Shown piece by piece: positions 1-10,022 of a stretch of DNA of 64,000 nt. Within the stretch, counting starts at the first letter, position 1. Each line of letters starts with the position of its first letter. Below the pieces are notes generated by a model that saw nothing but the letters and a program-made list of their open reading frames with translations, was not told where the DNA came from and did no database searches. The position numbers were made by a program, and so were the translations under genes. Source of the stretch: Vibrio sp. SNU_ST1 (GTDB taxonomy: Bacteria; Pseudomonadota; Gammaproteobacteria; Enterobacterales; Vibrionaceae); assembly GCF_030563405.1 (NCBI RefSeq), contig NZ_CP130748.1:1674001-1738000 (forward strand), read 5' to 3'.

Positions 1-559
1 AGCGTATTCGCATTAGCCCTTTAGGCAACACATGTAAAAGTAAGCGTCGAAGTAACTCGCCCGCATTACAACACATTCTTTGCGTCCCATTGGTTCGGTA
101 GTCTTTGTAACTCATCGTGATACGGCCATCCACGTTATAACTTAATTGGTTGGGATTTAACCCGATACGATTGCAATACCGAGATAGACAACCCACTACC
201 GCTGTAGGCTCGTGGAGTACAGGTTTACTGTACACAACCCATCTCTTACTAGCGGCTTCCTCTAATAAATTACTGTGCGTTGCTATGAACTCGCTTACTC
301 GACATAACATCTCTTTCTTAAAGCGAACGGATAAGGCTTTAACCGGAAGCTGGTAACTCTCTTTTCTTGTCGGTTGCCATTGCCGATCTTTTGTAAGCAC
401 CCCACTCGGTAGTAGGCAATGAATATGAGTATGTTGACTCAGATTTCTTCCCCAAGTATGAAGAACCATTAATGCTCCAAGTTGACCGACAAGGTGATGC
501 CGCTCATTAGCAAACGCGCATAATGTTGCCCACACTGAATGACAAAATGCAGAATATTT
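1..559 (-). pseudogene. IS91-family transposase remnant (N-terminus missing, C-terminus beyond window)
   Basis: An uninterrupted minus-strand reading frame of 186 codons lacks its own start; an in-frame stop lies at 560-562. Its product carries typical IS91/IS801 HUH/Y2-transposase signatures. VLHTWGRNL is followed by the HTHIHCLLPSG metal-binding His motif (HUH type). Further on are VVYSKPVLHEPTAVVGCLSR, then SYKDYR and VLPKGLMRIR at the window edge. The family protein is about 400 residues, so the N-terminal zinc-finger part is absent. The catalytic tyrosines would lie past position 1. I read it as a truncated, probably immobile copy. Family assignment is confident from motifs; the exact left break near 545-559 is approximate. 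Confidence 0.8.
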
Positions 560-633
560 CTATATAGTATGATTTTAGCGAAAACCCTCCCGAACTGTAT
601 GTAATCACAGTACCCTACACATACCCCAAACAC

Positions 634-674
634 AAAAAAGCCTGCCATCTATGCGAACATAAATGGCAGGCTTT
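634..674 (-). terminator. Rho-independent terminator of the art operon
   Basis: A perfect 12-bp stem, AAAGCCTGCCAT (637-648) with ATGGCAGGCTTT (663-674), closes a 14-nt loop. On the minus strand it is followed by a T run (634-639). It lies 30 bases past the last gene of the operon. Confidence 0.9.
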
Positions 675-704
675 ATACGTTAGTTAAGCTTTTGAGTGGC
701 TAGC

Positions 705-1373
705 TTATGCCGCTTCGAATGCGAGGGCCTTCTTCTCTACCTGACGGAAGATCAGCGTTAATACGCCATTCACTGCTAGGTAGAATGCGCCAGCAATGCC
801 GAACACTGTTAGCGTGTCGTAGGTTTGGCCGTTGATACGTTGAGCGTAGCCCATCAAATCCATGATGGTGATGGTGCTTGCCAGTGAAGTACCTTTGAAG
901 ACTAGAATCACTTCGTTCGAGTAAGCTGGAACGGCGCGACGTAGTGCGTATGGCAGTAACACTTTAAGCGTCGCAATTTTGTCCATGCCCAATGCGCGAC
1001 ATGCTTCCCACTGCCCTGCTGGAATCGCGTTGAATGCGCCTCTGAACAGTAGCGTGCTGTATGCCGCGGTGTTCAACGCAAGTGCTAACATTGCGCAGAA
1101 CCAAGGTTGGCTAAGCCATGTCCATAGGAAGCTTTCACGAATCCAATCGAATTGACCCGGGCCGTAATACACCAAGAAGATCTGAACCAACAATGGTGTG
1201 CCGGTAAACAGCGTAATGATGCCACGTGTTAACCAGTGAATCGCCGGTATTCTTAGGATTAGCGTTACCGTCATCAGCAATGACAAGATACAACCAACAA
1301 GCAATGAAGCACCTGTGAGTTGAAGGCTGGTCACTAAGCCTTCAAGCATTTGAGAGAGGTATTGTTGATTCAT
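705..1373 (-). CDS. artM: Amino-acid ABC transporter permease, ArtM-type
   Basis: An inner-membrane permease of 222 residues in the HisM/ArtM family, forming half of the channel of a polar amino-acid importer, probably arginine. Five hydrophobic segments can be read. The cytoplasmic EAA loop appears as [19 protein letters not shown] around residues 124-142, the contact site for the ATPase. The gene overlaps the preceding permease gene by 4 bp (ATGA), so the two are translationally coupled. It is last in the order ATPase, binding protein, permease, permease, the same as artPIQM of E. coli. Substrate is inferred from order and family, not shown by the sequence. Confidence 0.85.
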   Translation of the reverse strand: MNQQYLSQMLEGLVTSLQLTGASLLVGCILSLLMTVTLILRIPAIHWLTRGIITLFTGTPLLVQIFLVYYGPGQFDWIRESFLWTWLSQPWFCAMLALALNTAAYSTLLFRGAFNAIPAGQWEACRALGMDKIATLKVLLPYALRRAVPAYSNEVILVFKGTSLASTITIMDLMGYAQRINGQTYDTLTVFGIAGAFYLAVNGVLTLIFRQVEKKALAFEAA

Positions 1374-2056
1374 GCCATTGCCCCTTTGTTACCCAAACCT
1401 TGAATAGAAAACTTACCATCAATCACTTTTACTAATCTTTGTGTGATTAAAGTGATGACCAAATAGATTGCTGCTGCTGTCGCGTACCACGTAAATGCTT
1501 CATGCGTTGCGGCTGATGTTAATTGCGCTTGTTTCAATAGATCGGTCACGCCAATCAGTGAAACCAGTGCAGTGTCTTTCAATAACACTAACCATTGGTT
1601 GGTTAACCCCGGCAGTGCGTGTCTTACCGCTTGAGGTAATACGACTCTGAAGAACGCACGAGATTGCGAAATACCAAGCGCACTTGCTGCTTCTCTCTGC
1701 CCTTTGCTTACCGCTTTCAAAGCACCACGTATGGTTTGTGAAGCGTATGAAGCAAAGATAAGTGACAGTGCAACAACACCAGATAAGAACGGGCTCACTT
1801 CTATGAAGTCACCGGTGATCATGAACAGAACTTGTGTCGAACCAAAGTAGATAAACAGTACGACCAGAATTTCTGGTAAACCACGAACAATCGTCACAAA
1901 TGCAGTCGTTGGCCATTTGATTGCAATACGACGAGACATCTCACCACTTGCAAACAAAACTGCTAGAACCAATCCAACCAATAGGCTTACGAACGCAAGC
2001 TGAACTGTCATCCAGCTTGCTTCGACGAGCCCTAAAGAGTAACCCGTTAATTCCAT
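1370..2056 (-). CDS. artQ: Amino-acid ABC transporter permease, ArtQ-type
   Basis: The second inner-membrane permease of the importer, 228 residues, HisQ/ArtQ type. It has an N-terminal membrane segment (residues 10-35) and the EAA loop [20 protein letters not shown] at about residues 122-141. It starts only 3 bp after the binding-protein stop codon and overlaps the next permease by 4 bp, so all are one transcript. With its partner it would form the heterodimeric channel energised by the ATPase encoded at 2979-3707. Assignment of Q versus M rests on operon order. Confidence 0.85.
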   Translation of the reverse strand: MELTGYSLGLVEASWMTVQLAFVSLLVGLVLAVLFASGEMSRRIAIKWPTTAFVTIVRGLPEILVVLFIYFGSTQVLFMITGDFIEVSPFLSGVVALSLIFASYASQTIRGALKAVSKGQREAASALGISQSRAFFRVVLPQAVRHALPGLTNQWLVLLKDTALVSLIGVTDLLKQAQLTSAATHEAFTWYATAAAIYLVITLITQRLVKVIDGKFSIQGLGNKGAMA

Positions 2057-2059
2057 AAA

Positions 2060-2803
2060 TTACTTACCGAAGTACTTGTTAAAGATCTTGTCGTATTCGC
2101 CGTTCGCTTTCACTGCTGCAAGTGCAACGTTAAGCTGGTCTACAAGTTCTTGGTTGCTCTTGTTTACTGCGATACCAAAGCCGTTACCGAAGTACTCTTG
2201 GTTTGTTACTTGGTCGCCAACATACGTTAGGTTGTCTTGCTTTTTGAACCATTCAGCTACTACCGCTGTGTCACCAAATACTGAATCGATACGACCATTT
2301 TTCATGTCGATGAATGCATCTTGGTAGCTTGAGTAAGGTACCGCTGTTACGCCAGCCATTTGCTCAAGTAGGAAGCTTTGGTGAGTTGAACCGTTTTGAA
2401 CACCAACACGCTTACCTTCTAGTGCTGCTTGGTCTGCTACTTTGCCTTCAATAGAGATGAATGCTGCTGAGTTATCGTAGTAAGCGTTAGAGAAGTTTAC
2501 TTGTTTAAGACGCGCTTCAGTGATGTCCATTGCCGAAATAGCGGCATCGTAACGTTTGAATTTAAGCGCTGGGATCAAACTATCGAACGCTTGGTTGTGA
2601 AAAGTACAAGTTGCTTTCATCTCTTCACAAAGTGCGTTTGCTAGGTCTACGTCAAAACCTTGGATTTGGTTGTTCTCGTCCATGTATTCGAATGGTGCGT
2701 AAGTCGCTTCCATTGCGAATTTGATTTCATCTTGTGCCGATGCATTAACAGACATGCCTGCAGAAGAAAGGCCGATAAGTGAAGCTAGTAGAATCTTTTT
2801 CAT
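2060..2803 (-). CDS. artI: Periplasmic amino-acid-binding protein of the Art-type importer
   Basis: A solute-binding protein of family 3 (SBP_bac_3), 247 residues. The signal peptide covers about residues 1-23, with a predicted cut after NASA before QDEIKF. The family signature GFDVDLANALCEEM is at about residues 49-62. Two cysteines (about residues 59 and 66) could form the disulphide seen in arginine/lysine-binding proteins. It would deliver the ligand to the ArtQM permease in the periplasm. It is separated from the upstream ATPase gene by 175 bases, so a partial terminator or a separate promoter is possible there. Arginine or another basic amino acid is the likely ligand by family and operon order. 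Confidence 0.85.
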   Translation of the reverse strand: MKKILLASLIGLSSAGMSVNASAQDEIKFAMEATYAPFEYMDENNQIQGFDVDLANALCEEMKATCTFHNQAFDSLIPALKFKRYDAAISAMDITEARLKQVNFSNAYYDNSAAFISIEGKVADQAALEGKRVGVQNGSTHQSFLLEQMAGVTAVPYSSYQDAFIDMKNGRIDSVFGDTAVVAEWFKKQDNLTYVGDQVTNQEYFGNGFGIAVNKSNQELVDQLNVALAAVKANGEYDKIFNKYFGK

Positions 2804-2978
2804 TTTGTTACTCCGAATCTGTGTGATTTTGACCTGTGGCCATTTTTATAATTTGATTTGTTTTAACTGAATCTATGTTTGAACTAAATTGTGTTGTGAT
2901 TAGCCGAATCAAGTAAATTAGCTGAATCTTGGGCTATGGGAATCCAATGCGTTAACTCCGGTTTAATGAGTCACTAAT

Positions 2979-3707
2979 CTAGTGAGTCAAATACTCGGCA
3001 AATTCAGGTGTCTGCGGATTAACGAATGAATCGCTGGTGCCGTGTTCAACGATGTGCCCTTTCTCTAGATACAGAACGTGGCTAGCAATCTTCTTCGCGA
3101 AATCAACTTCGTGTGTCACAACCACTTGAGTAATACCCGTTCCACTCAACTCTTTAATAATGCTCACAACTTGGTTGGTGATCTCAGGATCAAGCGCCGC
3201 TGTTGGTTCATCAAACAACAACACATCCGGTTTCATCATCAGCGCACGTGCAATCGCAACACGCTGTTGTTGGCCGCCAGAAAGTTGAAGTGGCCAAGCG
3301 TCTGCTTTATCGGCAAGCTGAAGAGTCTTTAGAACTTCTTGGGCTTGCTTAATCGCTTCCTGCTTATCCAACCCCGCCACTTTTGTGGGAGCTTCAATTA
3401 AGTTTTCCATTACCGTCATGTGTGGCCACAAGTTGTATTGTTGGAACACCATGCCAACTTTACGACGAAGTTTAAGCCCCTGCTTTTCTTGGATCTGGCT
3501 TGAAAAATCGAATTGCTCGTTCGCAATGTCTAATTCGCCGTTATCCGCGATTTCTAGCAGGTTCAATACACGCAGTAATGAACTCTTGCCCGCGCCGCTT
3601 GGGCCAAGCAATACCAAGGTTTCGCCACTTTCACAGTCAAAGCTGATGTCGTGAAGAACTTGTGTATTACCGTATGATTTGTTGATGCTCTTTACTTGAA
3701 TACTCAT
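2979..3707 (-). CDS. artP: Amino-acid ABC transporter ATP-binding protein, ArtP-type
   Basis: The ATPase of the importer, about 242 residues. Walker A is GPSGAGKSS, the ABC signature LSGGQQQR, Walker B VLLFDEP, and the switch His lies in VVVTHE. I place the start at 3707 ([13 protein letters not shown]), which matches the N-terminus of E. coli ArtP. An upstream ATG at 3722 would add five residues. About 50-100 bases upstream are AT-rich ATTCA/TATACAT-like half-sites reminiscent of ArgR boxes, but they are too weak to call. It acts on the cytoplasmic face of the ArtQM permease. Confidence 0.88.
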   Translation of the reverse strand: MSIQVKSINKSYGNTQVLHDISFDCESGETLVLLGPSGAGKSSLLRVLNLLEIADNGELDIANEQFDFSSQIQEKQGLKLRRKVGMVFQQYNLWPHMTVMENLIEAPTKVAGLDKQEAIKQAQEVLKTLQLADKADAWPLQLSGGQQQRVAIARALMMKPDVLLFDEPTAALDPEITNQVVSIIKELSGTGITQVVVTHEVDFAKKIASHVLYLEKGHIVEHGTSDSFVNPQTPEFAEYLTH

Positions 3708-4248
3708 GCCACAATACTGCATTAATTGTCATTTGTTGGTTATTCTATTCAATTCGAGGTTTTATGCAAGAAAAATGTATAAAAAACTATTTTGTTGAAT
3801 TTTTGTAACGAGAGTTGCACAAAAAACAGTCGCTATAACTGGTCTTACAACTAAAAACTACAAGTTACTGATAAGCTTGATATCGAGATAAAAGCAAACG
3901 TTTATCTTCAAATTAAAAAATCAGTACTAGATCTAAAAAACAGTGGATTCCATTCGCTATTGGCTCATACCCACCTGCATAAAAATCAAAGTTAAACAGT
4001 TCATGTTATCTGTATTTTTAAGCCTCATTAAATGCTTAATGTCCTTTTGAACAGTGTCGACTTCCTCACTTGCTAGGCATCAAAGTCCGAAAACTGAGTA
4101 TCCTAGGAAGAATCAGTCAGCGATGCGTGCTTTAATGGTTTCTCTTGTAAGCAACAAACATTTACGAACGACTAGCACTAATTCGTGACAAGTACGTACA
4201 AACAAAAAGCCATCTACTCTTAAAGCGACAATACATTAAGGCAGTCAT
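3708..4248. other. Divergent intergenic region, artP / ABC exporter
   Basis: This 541-base AT-rich spacer must hold the promoters of the art operon (leftward) and the exporter gene (rightward). I see no coding frame with a plausible ribosome site, no tRNA-like fold and no strong hairpin. The exporter start at 4249 is preceded by a weak ribosome site (AAGGCAGTCAT). Confidence 0.5.
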
Positions 4249-6084
4249 ATGCAAAACGATGTCTCTTCTACGCGTGACTCTACTCAGCGAACGGCTCAAC
4301 GATTTACTCAAAAAGCGCCACAACCCAAACCTGAAAAGAAAAGCCTCAGTATTTTATTTGAGCTCAGCAAATTTATTCAGCCCTATAAAGGCCGTGTGAT
4401 TGCAGCGCTGATCGCTTTGATCTTTACGGCGAGCTTAACCCTTTCGGTCGGACACGGTATCCGTCTTCTTATCGACCAAGGCTTCAGCCAACAGTCATTA
4501 TCAGACTTGGGCAGTGCGATTCAATTCATCATGGTTGTAGTCGTGTTGATCTCGATTGGCACCTTTTTCCGCTTCTATTTAGTCTCTTCTGTTGGGGAGC
4601 GTGTGAGTGCAGATATTCGCCTATCAGTTTTCAATCACGTTGTGACGCTTCATCCGAGTTACTTCGAAACCAATGGCAGTGGCGACATCATGTCGCGCAT
4701 CACAACCGACACAACCCTGCTCCAAAGCATCATTGGTTCGTCGTTTTCTATGGCGATGCGAAGTGCATTAATGTGTATTGGCGCAATCATCATGCTGTTC
4801 GCGACCAACATTAAGCTAACGCTGATCGTGTTGGCCTCTGTGCCGTTTATCCTGATTCCGATTTTGGTATACGGTCGACGAGTGAGAGCTCTATCCCGTC
4901 AAAGCCAAGATTCGATGTCTGATGTGGGTTCTTATGCTGGCGAAGCGATTGAGCATATTAAGACGGTGCAAAGTTATAGCCGAGAAGCGCAAGAGAAAGC
5001 GTCATTCGCTGTTGAAGTGGAAAAAGCATATGAGATTGGTCGTCAGCGTGTAAAACAGCGCGCAATTCTAATCTCTGGTGTGATTGTTATTGTGTTCAGC
5101 GCGATTGCAGGCATGCTTTGGGTTGGCGGCAGTGATGTTATCAACGGCACGATGTCGGCGGGTGACTTAGCGGCGTTTGTCTTCTATGCTATTATGGTAG
5201 CTTCGTCATTAGGTACCATTTCTGAAGTGATGGGTGAACTGCAACGCGCGGCAGGTGCGACCGAGCGATTAATCGAGATTCTACAAGTTGAAAGTCATAT
5301 TGTTGCGCCTGTAGAAAACCCAACATCATTAGATAACGTGACACCAGAAGTCGCGTTTAATGATGTGACTTTCTGTTATCCATCAAGACCGAACCAACCC
5401 GCAACGAGCAACCTCACTTTAACTGCCCATGAGGGCAAAGTGTTGGCTCTGGTCGGCCCGTCTGGTGCAGGTAAAACTACCCTGTTCGAACTGCTGCAAC
5501 GTTTCTATGACCCACAAGTGGGTAAAGTGACCTTAGGCGGTGTTGAGCTGAATCAGTTTGATCCGAATGAATTAAGAAAGCAGATGGCGCTTGTACCGCA
5601 GCAACCCGCTCTGTTCAGTAACGATGTGTTCCACAACATTCGTTACGGAAACCCAGAAGCAACGGACGAGCAAGTTATCGAAGCGGCGAAAAAAGCGCAC
5701 GCGCACGAGTTCATTCAGAACTTACCTGAAGGCTATCACAGCTTTCTTGGTGAACGTGGCGTGAGATTGTCTGGCGGTCAGCGTCAGCGTATCGCCATCG
5801 CACGTGCCATCTTAAAAGATCCGAATACTCTCTTATTGGATGAAGCAACCAGTGCGTTAGACAGCGAAAGTGAGCATCACGTTCAACAAGCTTTAGAAGA
5901 GTTAATGCGTGGCAGAACGACGATCATTATCGCCCATCGATTATCAACAATTAAACACGCCGACCAGATTGCGGTGCTCGATAAAGGGCAGCTAGTAGAC
6001 ATCGGCGACCACCAGTCGCTCATAAATAGCTGTGAATTGTACCAACGCCTAGTTGAACTGCAATTCAAACACCTTAGTCGCTAA
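4249..6084 (+). CDS. MsbA-related ABC transporter, fused membrane and ATPase domains
   Basis: A half-size ABC exporter of 611 residues that would work as a homodimer in the inner membrane. An N-terminal cytoplasmic tail of about 40 residues, rich in Thr, Gln and Lys, is followed by six membrane segments (about 50-330). The nucleotide-binding domain has Walker A GPSGAGKTT, signature RLSGGQRQR, Walker B LLLDEATSALD and the H-loop IIAHR. It resembles the MsbA-related proteobacterial subfamily (TIGR02204 type) rather than the essential lipid flippase MsbA, which usually sits next to lpxK; no lpxK is here. The substrate is unknown. It stands alone on its strand with a thioesterase gene 170 bases downstream. 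Confidence 0.85.
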   Translation: MQNDVSSTRDSTQRTAQRFTQKAPQPKPEKKSLSILFELSKFIQPYKGRVIAALIALIFTASLTLSVGHGIRLLIDQGFSQQSLSDLGSAIQFIMVVVVLISIGTFFRFYLVSSVGERVSADIRLSVFNHVVTLHPSYFETNGSGDIMSRITTDTTLLQSIIGSSFSMAMRSALMCIGAIIMLFATNIKLTLIVLASVPFILIPILVYGRRVRALSRQSQDSMSDVGSYAGEAIEHIKTVQSYSREAQEKASFAVEVEKAYEIGRQRVKQRAILISGVIVIVFSAIAGMLWVGGSDVINGTMSAGDLAAFVFYAIMVASSLGTISEVMGELQRAAGATERLIEILQVESHIVAPVENPTSLDNVTPEVAFNDVTFCYPSRPNQPATSNLTLTAHEGKVLALVGPSGAGKTTLFELLQRFYDPQVGKVTLGGVELNQFDPNELRKQMALVPQQPALFSNDVFHNIRYGNPEATDEQVIEAAKKAHAHEFIQNLPEGYHSFLGERGVRLSGGQRQRIAIARAILKDPNTLLLDEATSALDSESEHHVQQALEELMRGRTTIIIAHRLSTIKHADQIAVLDKGQLVDIGDHQSLINSCELYQRLVELQFKHLSR

Positions 6085-6256
6085 GTTATGGAGCAAATGC
6101 GTTCAAGTCATTAAATAATGAAAGACTAAGTCCCTGACATTGTGTGGTTTCAAGCTTCAAAAACTTAAATCACACGTGTTGCAGTTTTGTGAATTTGACG
6201 GTAGGGTTTTTATTCCAATAACAACTTATTCCCTAAATAACAATAAGAGAGTTCGC

Positions 6257-6721
6257 ATGGAAGCACTATTATCTGACTACCCGGTAGTAACCGAAATCCC
6301 AGTTGCTTGGGGAGAAATGGACGCACTTAATCACGTTAACAACGCCGTATATTTTCGTTATTTCGAAACCGCTCGCTTAGATTTCTTTAAACACGTCGAG
6401 CTGATGGAAGAGATGGCGATTACCAAAGTTGGTCCTGTTCTTGGCGACACTTATTGTAAATATTTCCGACCAGTCACCTATCCAGACACGCTGATGATTG
6501 GCTCTCGCGTCACCGACATTCAAGACGACCGCTTCACCATGGAATACGCGATCGTCAGTAAAACTCAGCAAAAGCTGACGACAATCGGCACTGCGACCAT
6601 CGTTATGTTCGATTTTGCTTCAAACCAAAAAGCGCTACTTTCACTGCGTTTAACCAACGAAATCGAAAAGATGAACACGTTAAAGAGCCCATGCTTCAAA
6701 CAGGAAGTCGTTACGGAATAA
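6257..6721 (+). CDS. Acyl-CoA thioesterase, 4HBT/YbgC hot-dog family
   Basis: A cytoplasmic hot-dog fold thioesterase of 154 residues. The N-terminal signature is AWGEMDALNHVNNAVYFRYF, with the catalytic Asp in the MDALNHVNN loop (about residue 21). The start at 6257 is chosen because the family begins here and a purine-rich AAGAGAG lies just upstream; the same frame extends back to 6140 but that part has no family resemblance. The natural acyl substrate cannot be read from the sequence. It is followed directly by a strong terminator shared with the convergent U32 gene. Confidence 0.8.
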   Translation: MEALLSDYPVVTEIPVAWGEMDALNHVNNAVYFRYFETARLDFFKHVELMEEMAITKVGPVLGDTYCKYFRPVTYPDTLMIGSRVTDIQDDRFTMEYAIVSKTQQKLTTIGTATIVMFDFASNQKALLSLRLTNEIEKMNTLKSPCFKQEVVTE

Positions 6722-6737
6722 TCAGAATTATCAGATA

Positions 6738-6770
6738 CAAAAAGGCCACTCGTTTGAGTGGCCTTTTGTT
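6738..6770. terminator. Bidirectional terminator between thioesterase and U32 genes
   Basis: A perfect stem AAAAGGCCACTC / GAGTGGCCTTTT with a GTTT loop has A and T runs on its two sides. It can serve both convergent genes. Confidence 0.9.
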
Positions 6771-6819
6771 TATTGGTTCACAGTACTAATAAGCGGTTAG
6801 GCCTTATAGACCTTGCAGC

Positions 6820-9075
6820 CTATAGACCTTGAACGTATTGAGCGTTAGTACGAATTTCGACTAGCTGCTCTAGGTTCTGTTGTGAACCATCAACGCCGTC
6901 AATCAAACCTTGGAAGTGTTTGATAAGCTCTACTTTGTCTTGTACTTCTTTCGAACCCGCGCCGATGTTGGTTAGGTCGATGAAGAACTCATCGAACAGA
7001 CCAGAGAAATCCGTTACAGCGTCGTGGTTTAAGAACTGCTCGTGGTTGTAAATGCTAGGGTAGCCGCCCTTCTGCTTATCAACCGCGAAAGATATACCTT
7101 TCACGTTAGTAATCGTGGTCGCTTTCTCACACTTCAGCATACAACCGGCTTCAATGCTTGGCTTGTTACAACCTACCGTTCTTTGGAAGAAACACTGACG
7201 GCTGGTCATCATCAAGATTGGGTGGTAGATGCTGTAGAACAGTTTGAAGTTCTCAGGACGGCGAATATGACGAATCTGACCTTTGTTGATCTCGTTCGAA
7301 ATGAAAGCACCTGCACAGTTTAGCTCTTCTTTCAGCGTAACCAATGCGTGAGAGTTTGTGGTGTTCATGAACGGGCCTGCTACCCACTCAATTCCCATCT
7401 CGTAAGCTTTGTAGGCAATACCCGTGTTGTTGGTCACGATGCGAGCTGGCTTGATCTCTTCCAGAATACGAACTGCTTCGTCGTAATCTTTGCCGATCAA
7501 TACTGCAGGGAACCAAGGAATCAAATGTGGGTTTGCTGCCAAGATGTCGATGTACTTGTTACAACGCTTCTTGAAGCTTTCAGGCAGTTTGAAGTAAACA
7601 TCCGCGTCAGTTACGTCACACAGGTGCAAGTCTTCCACATCCGCGATAAGCATCGACATAGTTGGCTTTTCGTTCACCTTCGGTTGCTGAGGCAGTGCTG
7701 GCACTTCAACGTGCTTAATCACTTTCACAGAACCGTTTAAGATGAAATCGATTTCGTCTTTTAAGACCGACACTTCTTTCAAAGGAAGAATCAGACCTTC
7801 GTCTAGGTTGTCGTAGTTACAGTTTTCAAGCGTATGAACAGCACTCTTCACTGACTTGAAACGCTTCTCAAGTAAAGCTTGAGTAACCGCAGTCTCTTTA
7901 GCTGTTGCCAATAACGATTGAGATTGAACCGTAAAGTTTTCTTTTGGTGTGTTTACTGTCACCGTAAATGGTTGACCCACCTTAGCACTAAACGACAATG
8001 ACACAGGTGTTTTACGAATATCAAGGAACTCGATCTTGTCGCGCATTTCGCTACCTAGCGCATTCTTAGCTTCGTAAAGATCGCTGGTCACTTCTTGAAT
8101 TTGTACCACTGAGATTTCATTGTTCTCTTTCGTCGCTTTATCAACAGCGTAATTCATGCTGTTGTCGCGAGGGTTATCAATGAACATGTCTTTCGTTAGG
8201 TTGCCCTTAAGGAAAGAGTTAGTGAAATCACGGTTGAATACTTTGTGCAGGTTCGAATCGTCTTCGATCAACAAACCACTTTCTACAAAGCTATCAATTT
8301 GTTTGCGCCACGTGTCTACTACTGTGTAAACGTAGTGCGCGCCTTTAATACGGCCTTCAACTTTCAATGAGTCGACTTTCGCGTCAACCAATTCAGGTAG
8401 GTCGTAGTAAGCGGAGTTATCTTTCAAGTTCAGTGGGAACTTGTTTCCTGCATCAGTGATTTCGTATTCATCACGACATGCTTGGCTACAACGGCCACGG
8501 TTACCTGAGTTACCCACACTTACTGAGCTTGAGTAACATTGACCAGAGAATGCGATACACAAAGCACCGTGTACGAACACTTCAGTCAGTACATCGTGAT
8601 CATGTGCCACTTCAGTCAGCATTTTGATTTCTGGCAGGTTCAATTCACGAGATAAGTTAACGCGCGTCGCGCCAATCTTAGACAAGAACTTAATCTGGCC
8701 TTCGTTGTGCGTGGTTAACTGAGTCGATGCGTGAACATCTAACGATGGGAAATGCTTTTTCACCAAATCAAACAAACCAAGATCTTGAACGATGATGCCG
8801 TCTAGTTTGGTGTTCACCAGTTGGTTCAGCAATTTAGTGATTGTCTTAATTTCATGCTCCAGCAGCACAACGTTAAGAGTCAGAAACACTTCACAACCAT
8901 ATTCATGAGCAAGGCGAATCACACCATTCAACTCATCTAACGAAAGGTTAGAGGCTCTGTTACGAGCGTTGAAGGTGTCTAAACCACAATAAACCGCATT
9001 GGCACCGGCCACGATAGCGGCTTTAATCGCCTCGACATCGCCACCTGGGGCTAATAACTCAATCTTTCTGCTCAT
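6820..9075 (-). CDS. U32-family protein related to RlhA (23S rRNA hydroxylation)
   Basis: A 751-residue member of the U32 'peptidase' family. The N-terminal part (about 1-330) closely follows E. coli RlhA: ELLAPGGDVEAIKAAI at the start, then FVHGALCIAFSGQCY and NRGRCSQACR, which supply cysteines for an iron-sulphur cluster. A central collagenase-like domain follows. The C-terminal third has a second cysteine group (RQCFFQRTVGCNK, then AGCMLKCEKA). RlhA makes 5-hydroxycytidine at position 2501 of 23S rRNA with prephenate as cofactor; the same role here is inferred. It is about 100 residues longer than E. coli RlhA, so it may be a separate Vibrio subfamily. Confidence 0.75.
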   Translation of the reverse strand: MSRKIELLAPGGDVEAIKAAIVAGANAVYCGLDTFNARNRASNLSLDELNGVIRLAHEYGCEVFLTLNVVLLEHEIKTITKLLNQLVNTKLDGIIVQDLGLFDLVKKHFPSLDVHASTQLTTHNEGQIKFLSKIGATRVNLSRELNLPEIKMLTEVAHDHDVLTEVFVHGALCIAFSGQCYSSSVSVGNSGNRGRCSQACRDEYEITDAGNKFPLNLKDNSAYYDLPELVDAKVDSLKVEGRIKGAHYVYTVVDTWRKQIDSFVESGLLIEDDSNLHKVFNRDFTNSFLKGNLTKDMFIDNPRDNSMNYAVDKATKENNEISVVQIQEVTSDLYEAKNALGSEMRDKIEFLDIRKTPVSLSFSAKVGQPFTVTVNTPKENFTVQSQSLLATAKETAVTQALLEKRFKSVKSAVHTLENCNYDNLDEGLILPLKEVSVLKDEIDFILNGSVKVIKHVEVPALPQQPKVNEKPTMSMLIADVEDLHLCDVTDADVYFKLPESFKKRCNKYIDILAANPHLIPWFPAVLIGKDYDEAVRILEEIKPARIVTNNTGIAYKAYEMGIEWVAGPFMNTTNSHALVTLKEELNCAGAFISNEINKGQIRHIRRPENFKLFYSIYHPILMMTSRQCFFQRTVGCNKPSIEAGCMLKCEKATTITNVKGISFAVDKQKGGYPSIYNHEQFLNHDAVTDFSGLFDEFFIDLTNIGAGSKEVQDKVELIKHFQGLIDGVDGSQQNLEQLVEIRTNAQYVQGL

Positions 9076-9167
9076 TTTTGAAGTCGCTCACTTACTTATA
9101 ATTTTTAAGGCGCGTATTCTACCTACAACACGATCTCTTTACCACCTAACAACACTTTCCAAACTAA

Positions 9168-9839
9168 ATGACCTCAATAATGCCAAACGAATTCGATTTA
9201 CCTATCCTTTATTCTTTAAGACGCTGCCCTTACGCTATGCGAGGAAGAATGGGCATCGCACTATCACAGCAGAAAGTGTTACTTCGAGAAATTGTTACCA
9301 AAGATAAGCCTAGCGAACTATTGGCCAGTTCGCCAAAAGGCACTGTTCCAGTATTGGTATTGCCTGATGGTCAAATCATCGAACAGAGCTTAGATGTCAT
9401 GAACTGGGCGCTTCAATACAACGATCCTCAAGATCTTCTGCGCTCAAGCAATCCAAGACTTAGCGAGCAAGTCCAACAACTCATTAAAACCAACGATGAA
9501 GATTTTATTGGCCACTTAGAAAAGTACAGAGCGTCTGTTCGTTACCGAAACATCGATGTTGAACAACGTAGACAAGCCTGCGAAGCGTTCATCAGTAAGT
9601 TAGAGGCTTTACTCACCGACCAAGCCTACTTTTTCGGAGAAACCCCTAGCCTCGCCGATTTTGCTGTAATGCCGTTTGTCAGCCAGTTCGTGAGAGTCGA
9701 GAAGAAATGGTTTGTGCAATCTGAATATAAAAACATAGGACGTTGGTTAAGAGCGCACCTCGACAGTAAACTCTACACCCAAGTCATGAAACAATACCCA
9801 TTGTGGAACGAAACCAAGCAAGATTGTGTTTTTGGGTAG
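9168..9839 (+). CDS. Glutathione S-transferase family protein
   Basis: A soluble protein of 223 residues with a thioredoxin-like N-terminal domain. The CPYAMRGRMG segment replaces the CxxC of glutaredoxin, and SPKGTVPVLVLPDG carries the cis-Pro of the glutathione site. IEQSLDVMNW is the Glu-Ser pair that binds the glutamyl moiety. A helical C-terminal domain follows. The start could be 9168 or 9180 (MPNEFDL); neither has a strong ribosome site. It is divergent from the U32 gene with only 92 bases between them. The conjugated substrate is unknown. Confidence 0.75.
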   Translation: MTSIMPNEFDLPILYSLRRCPYAMRGRMGIALSQQKVLLREIVTKDKPSELLASSPKGTVPVLVLPDGQIIEQSLDVMNWALQYNDPQDLLRSSNPRLSEQVQQLIKTNDEDFIGHLEKYRASVRYRNIDVEQRRQACEAFISKLEALLTDQAYFFGETPSLADFAVMPFVSQFVRVEKKWFVQSEYKNIGRWLRAHLDSKLYTQVMKQYPLWNETKQDCVFG

Positions 9840-10022
9840 CATTAAGTCACTATGAATTTCTGGAGATATCCCTAGATTACCGAAGATGACTGTAAACAGT
9901 TCTAAATAAGCATAGCCAGCTCTCTATTGTTATGAAAATCGTGACACTGAATTACAAGCGATGCTATTGATGGCATATTAGATATCAACGAAAATCGCCT
10001 TTCACTCAATCACAACGTTAGT

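Noticed and set aside
150..356. Plus-strand 68-codon open frame at the left edge
   Set aside because: It is antisense to the IS91-type transposase frame, which has clear family motifs; the plus frame has none.
6140..6256. 39-codon N-terminal extension of the thioesterase
   Set aside because: No family resemblance and no ribosome site; the family start and an AAGAGAG lie at 6257.
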